From Mesorhizobium sp. Root102 (lineage in GTDB: Bacteria > Pseudomonadota > Alphaproteobacteria > Rhizobiales > Rhizobiaceae): 64,000 bases of DNA. The DNA is taken from NCBI RefSeq assembly GCF_001425625.1, contig NZ_LMCP01000034.1, positions 328,551 through 392,550 of the forward strand. Direction: 5' to 3'. A model generated the notes under the pieces. The model ran no database searches and was not told the DNA's origin. It saw only the letters and a program-made list of their open reading frames with translations. The position numbers and the translations under genes were made by a program. Below, piece after piece: positions 1-9,330 of the stretch (positions are counted from its first letter, which is position 1; each line of letters begins with the position of its first letter).

Positions 1-56
1 GCTCAACTCCCGAAAACACCGCTTGCGGTGCCCGCCAACCCTGAGAGGAAAATCCA

Positions 57-761
57 ATGAGTGTAGAAAAAGTAGCTGTGGTCGTGGCCGGCGGCAGCGG
101 CATGGGTGCGGCGGCGGCGAAGCGGCTGGCGGCGGATGGCTTCAAGGTTGCCATCCTGTCTTCCTCGGGCAAGGGCGAGGCGCTGGCCAAGGAACTGGGC
201 GGCCTCGGCGTCACCGGCTCCAACCAGTCGAACGACGATTTGCAGCGCCTGGTCGACCTCACGCTCGAGCGCTATGGCCGCATCGACGTGCTGGTCAACA
301 GCGGCGGCCACGGCCCGCGCGCGCCGATCCTGGAAATCACCGACGAGCAATGGCACACCGGCATGGACGTCTATCTGCTCAACGTCATCCGGCCGGTACG
401 CATCGTGGCGCCGCAGATGGTCAAGCAGAAGGGCGGCGCCATCATCAACATCTCGACGGCCTGGGTGGTCGAGCCGAGCCCGATGTTCCCGACCTCGGCC
501 GTGTTCCGCGCCGGCCTGGCCGCCTACACCAAGATCTTCGCCAACACCTATGCAGCCGACAATGTGCGCATGAACAACGTGCTGCCCGGCTGGATCGACA
601 GCCTGCCAGCCACCGAGGAGCGCCGCGACAGCGTGCCGATGCAGCGCTACGGCACGTCGGAAGAGATCGCCGCGACCATCGCCTTCCTGGCGTCGGAAGG
701 CGCCGGCTACATCACCGGCCAGAACATTCGTGTCGACGGGGGCATCATCCGCGCTATTTGA
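57..761 (+). CDS. SDR-family oxidoreductase, atypical active site
   Basis: A 234-residue Rossmann protein of the short-chain dehydrogenase/reductase superfamily. Visible: N-terminal glycine-rich nucleotide loop AGGSGMGAA (about residues 11-19), the NSGG turn near residue 81 in place of NNAG, Ser133 in INIST, and the C-terminal ITGQNIRVDGG block. The usual catalytic YxxxK is not present: the aligned stretch reads SAVFR (147-151), so Tyr and Lys are replaced by Ser and Arg. The fold assignment is secure but classical oxidoreductase chemistry is doubtful. The start follows a GAGAGGA ribosome site. It is followed 50 nt later by a sugar-type dehydrogenase gene on the same strand, so the two are probably cotranscribed in a catabolic operon that begins upstream of the window. 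Confidence 0.9.
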   Translation: MSVEKVAVVVAGGSGMGAAAAKRLAADGFKVAILSSSGKGEALAKELGGLGVTGSNQSNDDLQRLVDLTLERYGRIDVLVNSGGHGPRAPILEITDEQWHTGMDVYLLNVIRPVRIVAPQMVKQKGGAIINISTAWVVEPSPMFPTSAVFRAGLAAYTKIFANTYAADNVRMNNVLPGWIDSLPATEERRDSVPMQRYGTSEEIAATIAFLASEGAGYITGQNIRVDGGIIRAI

Positions 762-811
762 GGGCGTCGGCCGGGAGGTCGATTCTGACCTCTCGGCCCA
801 AGGAGCAAAAA

Positions 812-1870
812 ATGCGGCTTTTGATACTCGGCACCGGTTGGATGGCGCAGGAACATGCCCGTCGATTCGCCGCCATCGAGGGCGTCGACATTGTCGGTGC
901 TGTCGATGTCGATCCGGCACGGGTTGGCGAATTCGCCGACAGCTTCAACATTCCCAACCGCTTCACCGCGCTGGAGGAGGCGCTGAACTGGGGTGAATTC
1001 GACGCGGTGGCCAATGTCACGCCGGATCGCATCCACCACCCGACCACCATGTCGCTGATCGCCGCCGGCAAGCCGGTGCTGTGCGAAAAGCCGCTGGCCG
1101 AAAACTTCGGCAAGGCCACCGAAATGGCCGATGCCGCCGAGGCCGCCGGCATCGTCAACATGGTGAACCTCACCTATCGCAATGTCGCCGCGCTGCAGAA
1201 GGCCCGCCAGATGGTGCAGGCGGGCGAAATCGGCACGGTCAGGCATGTCGAAGCGTCCTATCTGCAAAGCTGGCTGGTGTCGAAGTTCTGGGGCGACTGG
1301 CGCACCGATCCGAAATGGCTCTGGCGCCTGTCGCGCGGCCACGGCTCCAACGGCGTGCTCGGCGATGTCGGCATCCACATCCTCGACTTCGCCAGCTATG
1401 GTGCGGCGCTCGACATCGACCATGTCTTCTGCCGGCTGCGCGCCTTCGACAAGGCGCCCGGCAACCGCATCGGCGACTACGGGCTCGACGCCAATGACAG
1501 CTTCGCCATGACGCTGGATTTTTCCAACGGCGCCTTCGGCGTGGTGCATGCCAGCCGCTGGGCCACGGGCCATCTCAACGAGCTGCGTCTGCGCATCTAT
1601 GGCGAAAGAGGCGGCATCGAAGTGGTGCACAATCTCGACGGCTCGGCGCTCAAGGCCTGCGTCGGTGACAATGTCGAGAACGCCAAATGGGAAGAGCTCG
1701 AGGCCGGCACGGTGGCAACCAACTACCAGCGCTTTGTCGATGCGGTGCGAACCGGTGTGCAGGCCGAACCGTCCTTCCGCCACGCCGCCGAATTGCAGAA
1801 GGTGCTGGATCTGGCAGCGGTGTCGGATGAGAAGCGCGCGGAGCTGCGGGCGAGTGCGGATACGCAGTAG
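812..1870 (+). CDS. Gfo/Idh/MocA family NAD(P)-dependent oxidoreductase
   Basis: A 352-residue two-domain dehydrogenase. The N-terminal Rossmann domain begins LLILGTGWMAQEHARRF (G-x-G-x-x-A variant) and contains the family signature CEKPLAEN near residue 90, whose Lys contacts cofactor and substrate. The C-terminal alpha/beta domain carries GDVGIHILDF, the usual GxHxxD substrate block. Members oxidise sugars, cyclitols or related polyols, or act on other substrates; the substrate cannot be read from sequence. ATG at 812 is preceded by AAGGAGC. The frame is open far upstream but that extension overlaps the SDR gene and has no family similarity, so the shorter start was chosen. Likely the same operon as the SDR. 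Confidence 0.92.
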   Translation: MRLLILGTGWMAQEHARRFAAIEGVDIVGAVDVDPARVGEFADSFNIPNRFTALEEALNWGEFDAVANVTPDRIHHPTTMSLIAAGKPVLCEKPLAENFGKATEMADAAEAAGIVNMVNLTYRNVAALQKARQMVQAGEIGTVRHVEASYLQSWLVSKFWGDWRTDPKWLWRLSRGHGSNGVLGDVGIHILDFASYGAALDIDHVFCRLRAFDKAPGNRIGDYGLDANDSFAMTLDFSNGAFGVVHASRWATGHLNELRLRIYGERGGIEVVHNLDGSALKACVGDNVENAKWEELEAGTVATNYQRFVDAVRTGVQAEPSFRHAAELQKVLDLAAVSDEKRAELRASADTQ

Positions 1871-1925
1871 TTCCTCGACCCGCGAAGGCTTTGAATGCCA
1901 TGTCGGTGCAAAACCTGCCCCGTCC

Positions 1926-3197
1926 TCAGTGCCCTGGCACTTGATCCGCATCCGTCAACGTCTGCAGAAACGCAACGATGTCGTCGATCTCGGGGTCGCT
2001 CAGCGCTGGTCTGTCGCCGGGCTTCTTGCCGAGGGGCGGGTCCTGGTTGAGGTTGGCCCAGTAAGCCCTTGGCAAATCGTCATATTGCTTGACCGTGCCG
2101 TCGGCGTCTTTCGGGTACCAGCGGCCGGGATCGGTGTCGCGCGTTGCGTAGAAGGCGACCGCGTCGCGCAAGGAATGGAAGTAGCCATTGTGGAAGAAGC
2201 TTTTGCGCAGCGCCACATTGCGCAGCGTCGGCGTGCGAAACAGGCCGCAATAGTCGGCTCGGCCTTTGAAGTCGGTGCGCAGTGGCCCGCACAGGCCGAG
2301 ATCAACATAGGCGGGGTCGGCGTTGGCGGGAATCGCCCTGTTGCGCGGCACGGCGACGGCGATCAGGCCGAAATCGGTGAATTGCGGCGGCTCGCCGTCA
2401 TTGGCCGGTTCGCTGAGATGGCAACTGGCGCAATTGCCCTTGGCCGCGTCCTCGAACAGCGCGCGACCGCGTAACTCCTGCGCCGACAGCGTCGCCTTGC
2501 CGGCAAGGAAGGCGTCGTAGCGGCTGGAATAGGGATAGAAGTCGGGCGCACTCTGCTCGAAGGTGCCAAGCGCCTCGGCGGCGGCGTCGAAGGCGTCGTC
2601 CGGATGGTCGAGAACGTTGTCGCCGAAGGCGGCCTTGAAGTCGTCGGCATAGGCCGCCTTGCGCAAGGCGGACGTGACGGCGGCGGCATCCTTGTTGGCC
2701 ATCTCGAACGGCGACCGCAGCGGGATCTTCGCCTGGTCGCTGCCGCGGTCGGCGCGGCCGTCCCAGGTCAGGCCGCCGGTTGGACCATTGTCGACGCTCT
2801 CGTCGCCTTCATCCTCGGAATCGTAGAAATGCTCGGTGAAGGCCGGCGCCGCCTGCAAATAGCGCAGCGAGGGCACGGCACGCAGTCCGGGTTGGTCGAG
2901 ATGCGGCCCGCCCATTTCGACGGGTGCCGCCGAGGCTGGGCCGAAGGCATGGTGCGGGTCATGGCAGGACGAGCAGGCCTGCTTGCCGGAGGCAGACAGC
3001 GATGGGTCTAAGAACATTTTCCGGCCAATCGCAGTCAGGGCGGCGGCGCGTGCGAAGGCGTCCGCCCGCGACATCGGCCCGGGATGGACGCTGCCGGTTC
3101 CGGCGCGAACAACGGTCGCCGGCAGGGGCACGGCAAAGCCGAATATCGATGTCGCGGCGGCCGCGATCATCAGGCTTTTCCATCCTCCTGTTGTCAT
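1926..3197 (-). CDS. Di-heme cytochrome c peroxidase / MauG-like protein
   Basis: An exported protein of about 423 residues with a signal peptide (MTTGGWKSLMIAAAA..., cleavage near VVRA). Two heme c attachment motifs are visible: CSSCH (in KQACSSCHDPHH, N-terminal domain) and CASCH (in KGNCASCHLSEP, C-terminal domain), the layout of the bacterial di-heme cytochrome c peroxidase / MauG superfamily. Such periplasmic enzymes reduce hydrogen peroxide or carry out related oxidations. The start at 3197 gives a clean signal peptide; an upstream in-frame ATG at 3239 adds 14 polar residues and is less likely. It is divergent from the phosphoesterase gene, with a TGTCAC/GTGACA inverted repeat in between. 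Confidence 0.88.
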   Translation of the reverse strand: MTTGGWKSLMIAAAATSIFGFAVPLPATVVRAGTGSVHPGPMSRADAFARAAALTAIGRKMFLDPSLSASGKQACSSCHDPHHAFGPASAAPVEMGGPHLDQPGLRAVPSLRYLQAAPAFTEHFYDSEDEGDESVDNGPTGGLTWDGRADRGSDQAKIPLRSPFEMANKDAAAVTSALRKAAYADDFKAAFGDNVLDHPDDAFDAAAEALGTFEQSAPDFYPYSSRYDAFLAGKATLSAQELRGRALFEDAAKGNCASCHLSEPANDGEPPQFTDFGLIAVAVPRNRAIPANADPAYVDLGLCGPLRTDFKGRADYCGLFRTPTLRNVALRKSFFHNGYFHSLRDAVAFYATRDTDPGRWYPKDADGTVKQYDDLPRAYWANLNQDPPLGKKPGDRPALSDPEIDDIVAFLQTLTDADQVPGH

Positions 3198-3293
3198 GGG
3201 TTCAATCCGGTTTGCTCCGGAATTAGGTTCGCACTGCAACAGATTGATGACTGGTCCATCCGCTCACGCAACCGTGTTCGCCGGCAGCGCAAA

Positions 3294-3309
3294 TGTCACA
3301 AAGGTGACA
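3294..3309. promoter_or_regulatory. Inverted repeat TGTCAC-N4-GTGACA between divergent genes
   Basis: A perfect 6+4+6 dyad lies in the space between the divergently transcribed di-heme peroxidase (start 3197) and the phosphoesterase (start 3399). It resembles a dimeric regulator operator. It is not a canonical Pho box, which is a direct repeat, although a phosphatase lies downstream. The regulator is unknown. Confidence 0.4.
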
Positions 3310-3398
3310 AGGCATCGACTTAGCCTCTGCAGCCATGGCCGTTGCCCCCAGCCATGCATTGCTCCCTCTAGCCATCCCCCCAGCCATGAGGACTTCCC

Positions 3399-4937
3399 AT
3401 GACGCGGCTCACGCTTCTCACCTCGCTTTGCCTCGCCTCGACGGCGCTGGCGTCGTTCACCGCTGCTGCCAACGCCGCGCCGCCCGGCTACGACAAGATC
3501 GACACCGTCGTCGTCATCTATGCCGAGAACCGCAGCTTCGATAATCTCTATGGCGGCTTCCCCGGCGCCAACGGCCTGGCCAACGTCTGCGCCGACCAGG
3601 CGCGCCAGCTCGACCGCGACGGCAAGCCGCTCACCGAACTGCCGCCTGCCTGGGGCGGGCTGACCGCCAAGGGGGTGACGCCGCCGGTGACCGAGGCGCA
3701 GTCGGCGCATCTCACCAATGCCAGCTTCGCCATCGACGATGCCAGCGGCTTCAACGAGAAAACCTCCGTCGTCACACGCGACCTCTGGCATCGCTTCTAT
3801 CAGGAGCAGATGCAGATCGACGCGGGCAAGAACGACAAGTTCGTCGCCTGGGCCGATTCCGGCGGCCTCGTGATGGGCCATTATGACGGATCGGTGCTGC
3901 CGATGTGGGCGGTGGCGAAGAAATACGTTCTGGCCGACAATTTCTTCCAGGGCGCCTTCGGCGGCTCCTTCCTCAACCATTTCCAGCTCGCCTGTGCCTG
4001 CGCGCCGGTCTATCCGCACGCCGACACCAGCCCGGTGAAGGGGCAGATCGCCGTCGTCGAGGCGGACGGCAAGACGCTGAAGGTGGCCGACAATTCGCCG
4101 GCCTCTGCACTTAGCGGCGCACCGAAATTCGTCAATGACGGCGCCATCACGCCCGACTTCTATGCCGTCAACACCATGCAGCCGCCCTATCAGCCGAGCG
4201 CCAACAAGCCGGTCGAGGGCGGCGACAAGGCACTGGCCGATCCGGCGCAGCCGACCACGCTGCCGCCGCAGCACGACATCACCATCGGCGACCTGCTGTC
4301 GCTGAAGGGCGTCGACTGGGCCTGGTATGCCGGCGCCTGGCAGGCAACGCTCGACGGCAAGAACGCGACGCCGGCGCCGAACTTCCAGTTCCACCACCAG
4401 CCGTTCAACTATTTCGCCGCTTACGCGCCCGGCACTGCCGCGCGGGCCGAGCATCTGCGCGACGGCGGCCTGGATGGTGCCGAGTTCATCAAGGCGATCG
4501 ACGACGGCAAGTTGCCTTCGGTGAGCTTCTACAAGCCACAAGGCAATCTCAACGAGCATGGCGGCTATGCCGATGTCGCGAGCGGCGACCAGCATCTCGC
4601 CGACCTCGTCTCGCATCTCGAGAAGAGCCCGCAATGGAGCCACATGCTGGTGGTCGTCACCTATGACGAGAATGGCGGCTTCTGGGATCATGTCGCGCCG
4701 CCGAAGGCCGACCGTTGGGGGCCGGGCAACCGCGTCCCGGCTTTCATCGTCTCGCCTTATGCCAAGATGGGCACGGTCGACCACACGCAATACGACACGA
4801 CGTCGATCCTGCGCTTCATCACCGCGCGCTACGATTTGCCGGTGCTGTCCGGCATCGTCGCCCGCGACAAGGCGCTGCGCAACAACGACCAGCCGCCGAT
4901 GGGCGACCTGAGCGCGGCGCTCGATCTCAGCCGGTAG
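3399..4937 (+). CDS. Secreted phosphoesterase (phospholipase C / acid phosphatase superfamily)
   Basis: A 512-residue protein with a signal peptide (MTRLTLLTSLCLASTALASFTAAANA). The mature N-terminus has VVVIYAENRSFDNLYG, the metal-binding ENRSFD signature of the phosphoesterase family (PF04185) that includes bacterial phospholipase C and AcpA-type acid phosphatases. Further conserved blocks are PSVSFYKPQGNLNEHGG, VVVTYDENGGFWDHVAPP and the RVPAFIVSPYA segment. It probably acts in the periplasm or outside the cell on phosphomonoesters or phospholipids; the exact substrate is not readable. The ATG follows GAGGA at a 6-nt spacing. It converges with the DUF922 gene at a strong hairpin terminator. 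Confidence 0.9.
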   Translation: MTRLTLLTSLCLASTALASFTAAANAAPPGYDKIDTVVVIYAENRSFDNLYGGFPGANGLANVCADQARQLDRDGKPLTELPPAWGGLTAKGVTPPVTEAQSAHLTNASFAIDDASGFNEKTSVVTRDLWHRFYQEQMQIDAGKNDKFVAWADSGGLVMGHYDGSVLPMWAVAKKYVLADNFFQGAFGGSFLNHFQLACACAPVYPHADTSPVKGQIAVVEADGKTLKVADNSPASALSGAPKFVNDGAITPDFYAVNTMQPPYQPSANKPVEGGDKALADPAQPTTLPPQHDITIGDLLSLKGVDWAWYAGAWQATLDGKNATPAPNFQFHHQPFNYFAAYAPGTAARAEHLRDGGLDGAEFIKAIDDGKLPSVSFYKPQGNLNEHGGYADVASGDQHLADLVSHLEKSPQWSHMLVVVTYDENGGFWDHVAPPKADRWGPGNRVPAFIVSPYAKMGTVDHTQYDTTSILRFITARYDLPVLSGIVARDKALRNNDQPPMGDLSAALDLSR

Positions 4938-4946
4938 GTAGGCTTC

Positions 4947-4987
4947 AAAACAGGCCGCCGCGTCGCAAAGGCGCGGCGGCCTGTTTC
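4947..4987. terminator. Bidirectional terminator hairpin
   Basis: A perfect 15-bp inverted repeat (arms 4948-4962 and 4972-4986, AAACAGGCCGCCGCG and its complement, 9-nt loop) lies between the convergent phosphoesterase and DUF922 genes. A/T ends on both arms suit termination in both directions. It overlaps the last codons of the minus-strand gene by one base. Confidence 0.75.
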
Positions 4988-5600
4988 AAGGGCCGGTCAC
5001 CAGGGAAAAAACCAGTTTCTGCAGATTGCCGCCGTTGCCGAATTCGACGCGGTCGAAATCGCGGCTTGCCTGAACCCGCGCCTTCGAGATCGCATCGAGC
5101 CGACGAACCACTTCGGCCCTGGTCTTGCTGCATTTGGGATCATCGGCAATCTTCAGGCCGTCCGTCGCGGCTTCGATGTCGTGGACCATCTGTACCATGC
5201 TGGCGCCATGCACCTTCTCATGGGCGCTGACGCCGGCGATGAACACATCCCAGTTCTTCCGGACGGCAGGCGGCAGCGAGCCGTAGGGTTTTGGCAATGT
5301 GTAGGTGATGATCAGTTTTGGCCGTCCCGCCGTAAGTATGCAGTCCTCGCCGCTGGGTTTGTAGTCCCTGCCCCCCCAGGTCAGTTTGAAATTGGTGTAG
5401 GCGATGGCGCGGGCAATGCCGAGCTTTGGCCCGTTCTCGCCGATCGAGCGGTAGAGTTCGGCGCCGGACTGGCCCGAGATGGCGTAGGGCTCGATCTTCT
5501 CGACCGGCTTCCACTGCGCATGGGCGGCCAGCGGCAAGGCCAGCAAGACGGCCAGCAGAAAACACAGACGAACACAGGCTCTCAACACCGCTCTCCGCAA
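4986..5600 (-). CDS. DUF922 family putative Zn-dependent protease
   Basis: A 204-residue exported protein with an N-terminal signal peptide (hydrophobic run LCFLLAVLLALPLAAHAQ). It contains HEKVH within GVSAHEKVHGAS, an HExxH zinc-metalloprotease motif, and a preceding stretch typical of DUF922 proteins (pattern of Cys-containing YTLPK...WDVF). Family members are predicted secreted zinc-dependent proteases of unknown substrate. Assignment is by motif and overall shape. It stands alone on the minus strand and converges with the phosphoesterase gene. Confidence 0.8.
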   Translation of the reverse strand: MRRAVLRACVRLCFLLAVLLALPLAAHAQWKPVEKIEPYAISGQSGAELYRSIGENGPKLGIARAIAYTNFKLTWGGRDYKPSGEDCILTAGRPKLIITYTLPKPYGSLPPAVRKNWDVFIAGVSAHEKVHGASMVQMVHDIEAATDGLKIADDPKCSKTRAEVVRRLDAISKARVQASRDFDRVEFGNGGNLQKLVFSLVTGP

Positions 5601-5711
5601 AATCAGGACCGGGCGACATCGCCGCGACGGGCAATGCCACAGGACAGCTTTTCCTATAGAATGCCTGCTGGTGCTGCAAATGCCCTAGAGGGAGTCACTT
5701 GGGGGGAAGTC

Positions 5712-6206
5712 ATGAGAGCTGGATATCTAGTCGTCGCCGGTGTGGTAGCGGTCGTGCAGGCCGCGCAGCCGGCGTTTGCCGCGTCCTGCGGCGGCTGGAG
5801 TGCGAAGATGGAGGAAGACGAAGGCGGCAGCGTGCTGACCGCCTCGGTCTGCGGCGGGCCGAAAGGCGATGCGCATCTGATGCTGATCTGTTTCGACACG
5901 CCGGTGCTGAGCTACGATCTAGGCGCCACAGGCCAGCAGTTGGAGCCCGGCATCAGCGGTTCGTTCGAGTTCAAGGCTGACGGCAAGACGGCGACCAAGA
6001 CGCTGCAGTTGGAGGCCATGTACAACTACTTCGTGGTCAATCTGCCGAAAGCCGATCCGTTGCTGGACCTGTTGCGCGGGAAAGGCGAGGTCAGCGTCAG
6101 TGCGGCCAAATACGGCCAGGCCAGTTTTCCGCTGAAGGGTTCGAGCGCTGCCATCGGCAGGGTGCTGGCGCAGTGCGGCAAGGCCCAGCCCGCCGATGGG
6201 GATTGA
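5712..6206 (+). CDS. Hypothetical secreted protein
   Basis: A 164-residue protein with a clear signal peptide ending at AQPAFA-A; the mature part holds four Cys residues in a disulfide-like pattern and no recognised catalytic motif. The start at 5712 (GTC ATG, preceded by a run of G) was chosen over an upstream ATG because it begins the signal peptide. I do not recognise the family. Monocistronic, with no clear partner. Confidence 0.75.
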   Translation: MRAGYLVVAGVVAVVQAAQPAFAASCGGWSAKMEEDEGGSVLTASVCGGPKGDAHLMLICFDTPVLSYDLGATGQQLEPGISGSFEFKADGKTATKTLQLEAMYNYFVVNLPKADPLLDLLRGKGEVSVSAAKYGQASFPLKGSSAAIGRVLAQCGKAQPADGD

Positions 6207-6249
6207 CAGGGATCCTTCGCCATCGCCAACGCCTGGCATGACGCGGTCT

Positions 6250-6444
6250 CTATGTCTCGCCATGTGCCGCGACATAGTCGATTTCGGACCGGCTGATGCC
6301 GATGTCCTTGAGCATGAAGTCCGGCATCGTTTCCAGATGGCGCCGGTCGCGACGGTGGCGCCAGCGGCGCAGCAGGCGTGCCAGCAAGGTTAACGGCAGG
6401 CGCCATTCTCGGGCGCTGATCAGGACGCGTTCGGTTTCGGTCAT
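6250..6444 (-). CDS. DUF1127 domain small protein
   Basis: A 64-residue basic protein ending in the DUF1127 core (ETMPDFMLKDIGISRSEI...), which is abundant in rhizobia. The N-terminal half is Arg-rich (LLRRWRHRRDRRHLE). In other alphaproteobacteria such short DUF1127 proteins influence RNA handling and phosphate or carbon responses; the role here is inference only. Confidence 0.88.
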   Translation of the reverse strand: MTETERVLISAREWRLPLTLLARLLRRWRHRRDRRHLETMPDFMLKDIGISRSEIDYVAAHGET

Positions 6445-6508
6445 GGCTTCCTCGAAAATGCAGGGCGAAGCTCTTGCCGGGGGCGCGCCGGCAAGAGCTG
6501 ACGCGACC

Positions 6509-7036
6509 TCAATCGGCCATCTTCATCGCGTCGCAGGACACGTCGGGGTTCATGTCGGCGAAGGTGCCGGTCCGGTTCTTCTTCCAGGCCCAGACGTGCA
6601 GTTCGTAGAATGCGCCGAGGCCATAACGGTTGGGTGCGCTGTTGAAGTTGAACAGCTGTCCCTCGAGTGAGGCCGGGCCTTTCGAGGTGATGTATTCGAC
6701 CGCCACCAGTTTCAGCTTTCCATCGGCCATCGGCTCGTACATCACAGCCTCGGGCTTGGAGAGATCGACGACATCGTCCTTCAAGTAGGCCGCGTTGACA
6801 TAGTGGATGCCCATGGCGCCGCCGGTGATGCCGCTGGCGCAGGGGATGGGCGTGTAACCCTCGGCGGTGGCCGTGGCCACGGTCTCGAACCGGCCGTTGG
6901 TCGCGCGCACCTTTTGCGCCAGGATATTGGTTTCGCCGGCGTCAGCGGCGTCGTGGGCATGAGCCGTTGCCGCGACGGCAAGAGCGGACAGGAGGATCGG
7001 GGCGGCAAGGCGCCGGGTCCAGGGCAGGAATGTCAT
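6509..7036 (-). CDS. Hypothetical periplasmic protein
   Basis: A 175-residue exported protein: signal peptide MTFLPWTRRLAAPILLSALAV... cleaved after the alanine-rich ATAHA. The mature part has Cys residues near the CASG and DVSCDAM segments and conserved-looking hydrophobic and aromatic blocks (YELHVWAWKKN) but no motif I can name. The start at 7036 gives the signal peptide; a longer frame upstream lacks one. It lies 83 nt downstream of the DUF4242 gene on the same strand, so a shared operon opposite the BTAD regulator is plausible. Confidence 0.78.
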   Translation of the reverse strand: MTFLPWTRRLAAPILLSALAVAATAHAHDAADAGETNILAQKVRATNGRFETVATATAEGYTPIPCASGITGGAMGIHYVNAAYLKDDVVDLSKPEAVMYEPMADGKLKLVAVEYITSKGPASLEGQLFNFNSAPNRYGLGAFYELHVWAWKKNRTGTFADMNPDVSCDAMKMAD

Positions 7037-7119
7037 GTTGACTCCATGGATTTGCTGTCGCACTGGCCATCCCGGTCCGAGCGCGTTGGTTGCGGCAGAG
7101 GCGCGTCCCGATCGCGGTG

Positions 7120-7395
7120 TCAGGCTCCGGCGGTTTGCGGGCCGATGAAGGCGGCGATCTCCGTCACCTTGTTGGCGGGGAAGCCACCCTCGCGGGCATG
7201 CCGCTCGACCATTTCGGCGCTTTCGGCCTCGTGCACACAGTAGATCTTGTCGCCGGCGACATAGGAGGTGAGCCATTTGTAGGGCACGCCGAGCCCGGCC
7301 ACGACCTCATTGGACTTGGCCGAGATTTCCTTGAGTTCATTGGCGCTCAGCCTGTCGGCGCCGGCGATTTCGCGTTCGATGATGAATGTCGGCAT
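7120..7395 (-). CDS. DUF4242 (SCO4226-like) small protein
   Basis: A 91-residue protein with the DUF4242 pattern: MPTFIIEREIAGA at the start, a central SYVAGDKIYCVHEA block and the terminal GFPANKVTEI. Members resemble a nickel-binding ferredoxin-like protein from Streptomyces. In rhizobial genomes this family is often encoded next to BTAD/SARP-like regulators, and here it is divergent from one (149 nt apart), suggesting control by that regulator. Confidence 0.85.
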   Translation of the reverse strand: MPTFIIEREIAGADRLSANELKEISAKSNEVVAGLGVPYKWLTSYVAGDKIYCVHEAESAEMVERHAREGGFPANKVTEIAAFIGPQTAGA

Positions 7396-7544
7396 TGTCG
7401 GTCTCCGTTGTTGGTTGACGGCCCGATAAATCCGATCGACGTTGGACCCGGTGTGCCGTCCGCGAAAGAAACAGGGCGGGGCCGGTCACACGCTTTGTCC
7501 CACGGTGGTGGCGTAAGCCGCATGCGGGGACGGAGCGGGCCAGG

Positions 7545-9270
7545 ATGACGGTGGAAAAAGTGGGCGGTACGATCAGGCTTCTTGGCGAACCCGCCATTCT
7601 CGATGCGAATGGCCAAAGCCAACCCGTGCGCGGCCATCAGGCCTGGGCGCTGCTTGCGCGCGTGGTTCTGGCGCGCGCGCCGCTCGATCGCCGCGCGCTG
7701 GCGGCGGAGCTGTTTCCCGAAACCGTCGATCCGCTGGGTTCGCTGCGCTGGTGCCTGGCCTCGCTGCGCAAGGCGCTCAACAGCACCGATTGTCTGAACG
7801 GCGACCCGATCGAGGGACGCTTTGCGGACGATCTGGACATCGACGCGCTGCGGCTCGACCGCGACGATTTCGACATCGAGGCCGCCGGGCCGCTGCTCGG
7901 CACGCTGGAGCCCCGTTGCAGCCCGGAATTCGCCACCTGGCTGCTGGTCGAGCGCGAGCGCATCGCCGGCATCGTCGAAGCCCGCATCCGCCAGGAAACC
8001 ATCCGTGCCATGTCGGTCGAGGATCATGGCCGCGCGACGCGGCTGGCTGGACTTGGCGTCCGGCGCAACCCCTATGACGAGGGCGCGCACATATTGCTGG
8101 TGAAGAGCCTGGCCTTGGCGGGGCGCTACCAGGCGGCCCTCGATCATGTCGAAGCGACCGAGGCGGTGTTTGTGGCGGAGCTCGGCGAGAAGCCGTCGGC
8201 CGCTTTGCGTAGTGCCGCCCGCCGCACCATCTCGTCGCCGCCCAGCGGAATCTCACGCCAGGCCTTCGTCACCTCGCTGATGCAGTCGGGCCTGGCCGCG
8301 CTTTCGGCGGGCGCCGTGGATGCCGGCATCGATTGCCTGCGCCGCGCCGTGCGCGACGCGGAGAAACACAAGGACGCGCAGCTGACGGCGCGCGCCATGT
8401 TCGAGCTTGGCACGGCGCTTGTGCATTCGGTCAAAGGCTATGATGACGAAGGCTCGGTGCTGCTGCGCCAAAGCACGGAACTGGCGCGGCAGGCGGGCAA
8501 CGCGGCCATCGCCTCGGCGGGGTTTCGCGAACTGGGCTATGTCGAGGCGCTGGCGGGGCGGCGGCCCTTGGCCGCCACCTATCTTTCGCAGGCGTTGGAA
8601 CTGGCCGGCGGTGGCGAAAACCTGGCCGGCATTCATGCCGTCATCGGTTTCAACCTGGTCGACTGGGGCCGGATCGGCGAGGGGCTCGATCACTACGCGC
8701 TGTCTCTGGAGCATGCACGCTCGGCCGGCAACCGCCGCCGCGAGATCTGGTCGCTTGGGCTTGGCGGCTGGGGTCTGCTCGCCGCCGATCGGCTGGACGA
8801 GGCCGATCGCTGGCTGGACGACTGCCTGGCGCTGGTAGAGGAACAACGCTGGATCTCGTTTCGACCATGGCCTGTAGCCGTGCTGAGCGAATCCCGCACC
8901 CGCCAGCGGGCGCGCCCCAATGATTTGCGTCCCCGGCTGGAGGAAGCCTTCGCGCTGAGCTGCCAGATGAACGATTCCCTGCTGGGAAGGGGCCGTCGCA
9001 CGCGCGCTGGCGCTGACCTATGCGGCGCAAGACGCGCTCGCGCCGGCCATGGAGTGGCTCGCAGAGGCTCGCCGGCGCTGCATGCGCGACACCGACAGCT
9101 ATGCCGGGCTGCAGGTGGAGATCCTGGCGAGCCAGGTGGACGTCAATCTGAAGCTGGACCAGCCTGAGACGGCCGACGCCATCGCGCGCGAATGGCTGGC
9201 TTTGGCGGCGCGCACGCATCGCGATGCTCATGTCGTGCGCGCCGCCGCGTTTATCGCCCAGCGCAACTGA
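7545..9270 (+). pseudogene. BTAD-domain transcriptional activator with frameshift
   Basis: A SARP/AfsR-like regulator. The N-terminal part holds a winged-helix-like segment (IRLLGEPAIL..., about residues 5-90) and a bacterial transcriptional activation domain (about 95-220), followed by TPR-like helical repeats. The reading frame from 7545 is gene-like to about 8988, then turns to arginine/glycine-rich nonsense and stops at 9167. The coherent C-terminus continues in the +1-shifted frame and ends at 9270 (SYAGLQVEILASQVDVN...). Removing one G from the GGGG run at 8989-8992 restores a single ORF of about 574 residues. Either a real inactivating frameshift, phase variation at the G run, or a sequencing error. 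It is divergent from the DUF4242 gene. Confidence 0.85.
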
Positions 9271-9330
9271 CGCTACAGGAACACCTTGTTCGGTCATGGT
9301 CAGCGCGTCGCGCCGCCTGGGCTCAAGGTT

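Noticed and set aside
707..1951. Long antisense ORF (414 codons) opposite the Gfo/Idh/MocA gene
   Set aside because: Its frame is a GC-bias shadow; the plus-strand product has clear dehydrogenase motifs.
3264..4790. Minus-strand ORF of 508 codons over the phosphoesterase
   Set aside because: Arg/Val-rich shadow with no ribosome site; the plus-strand frame has a signal peptide and the ENRSFD motif.
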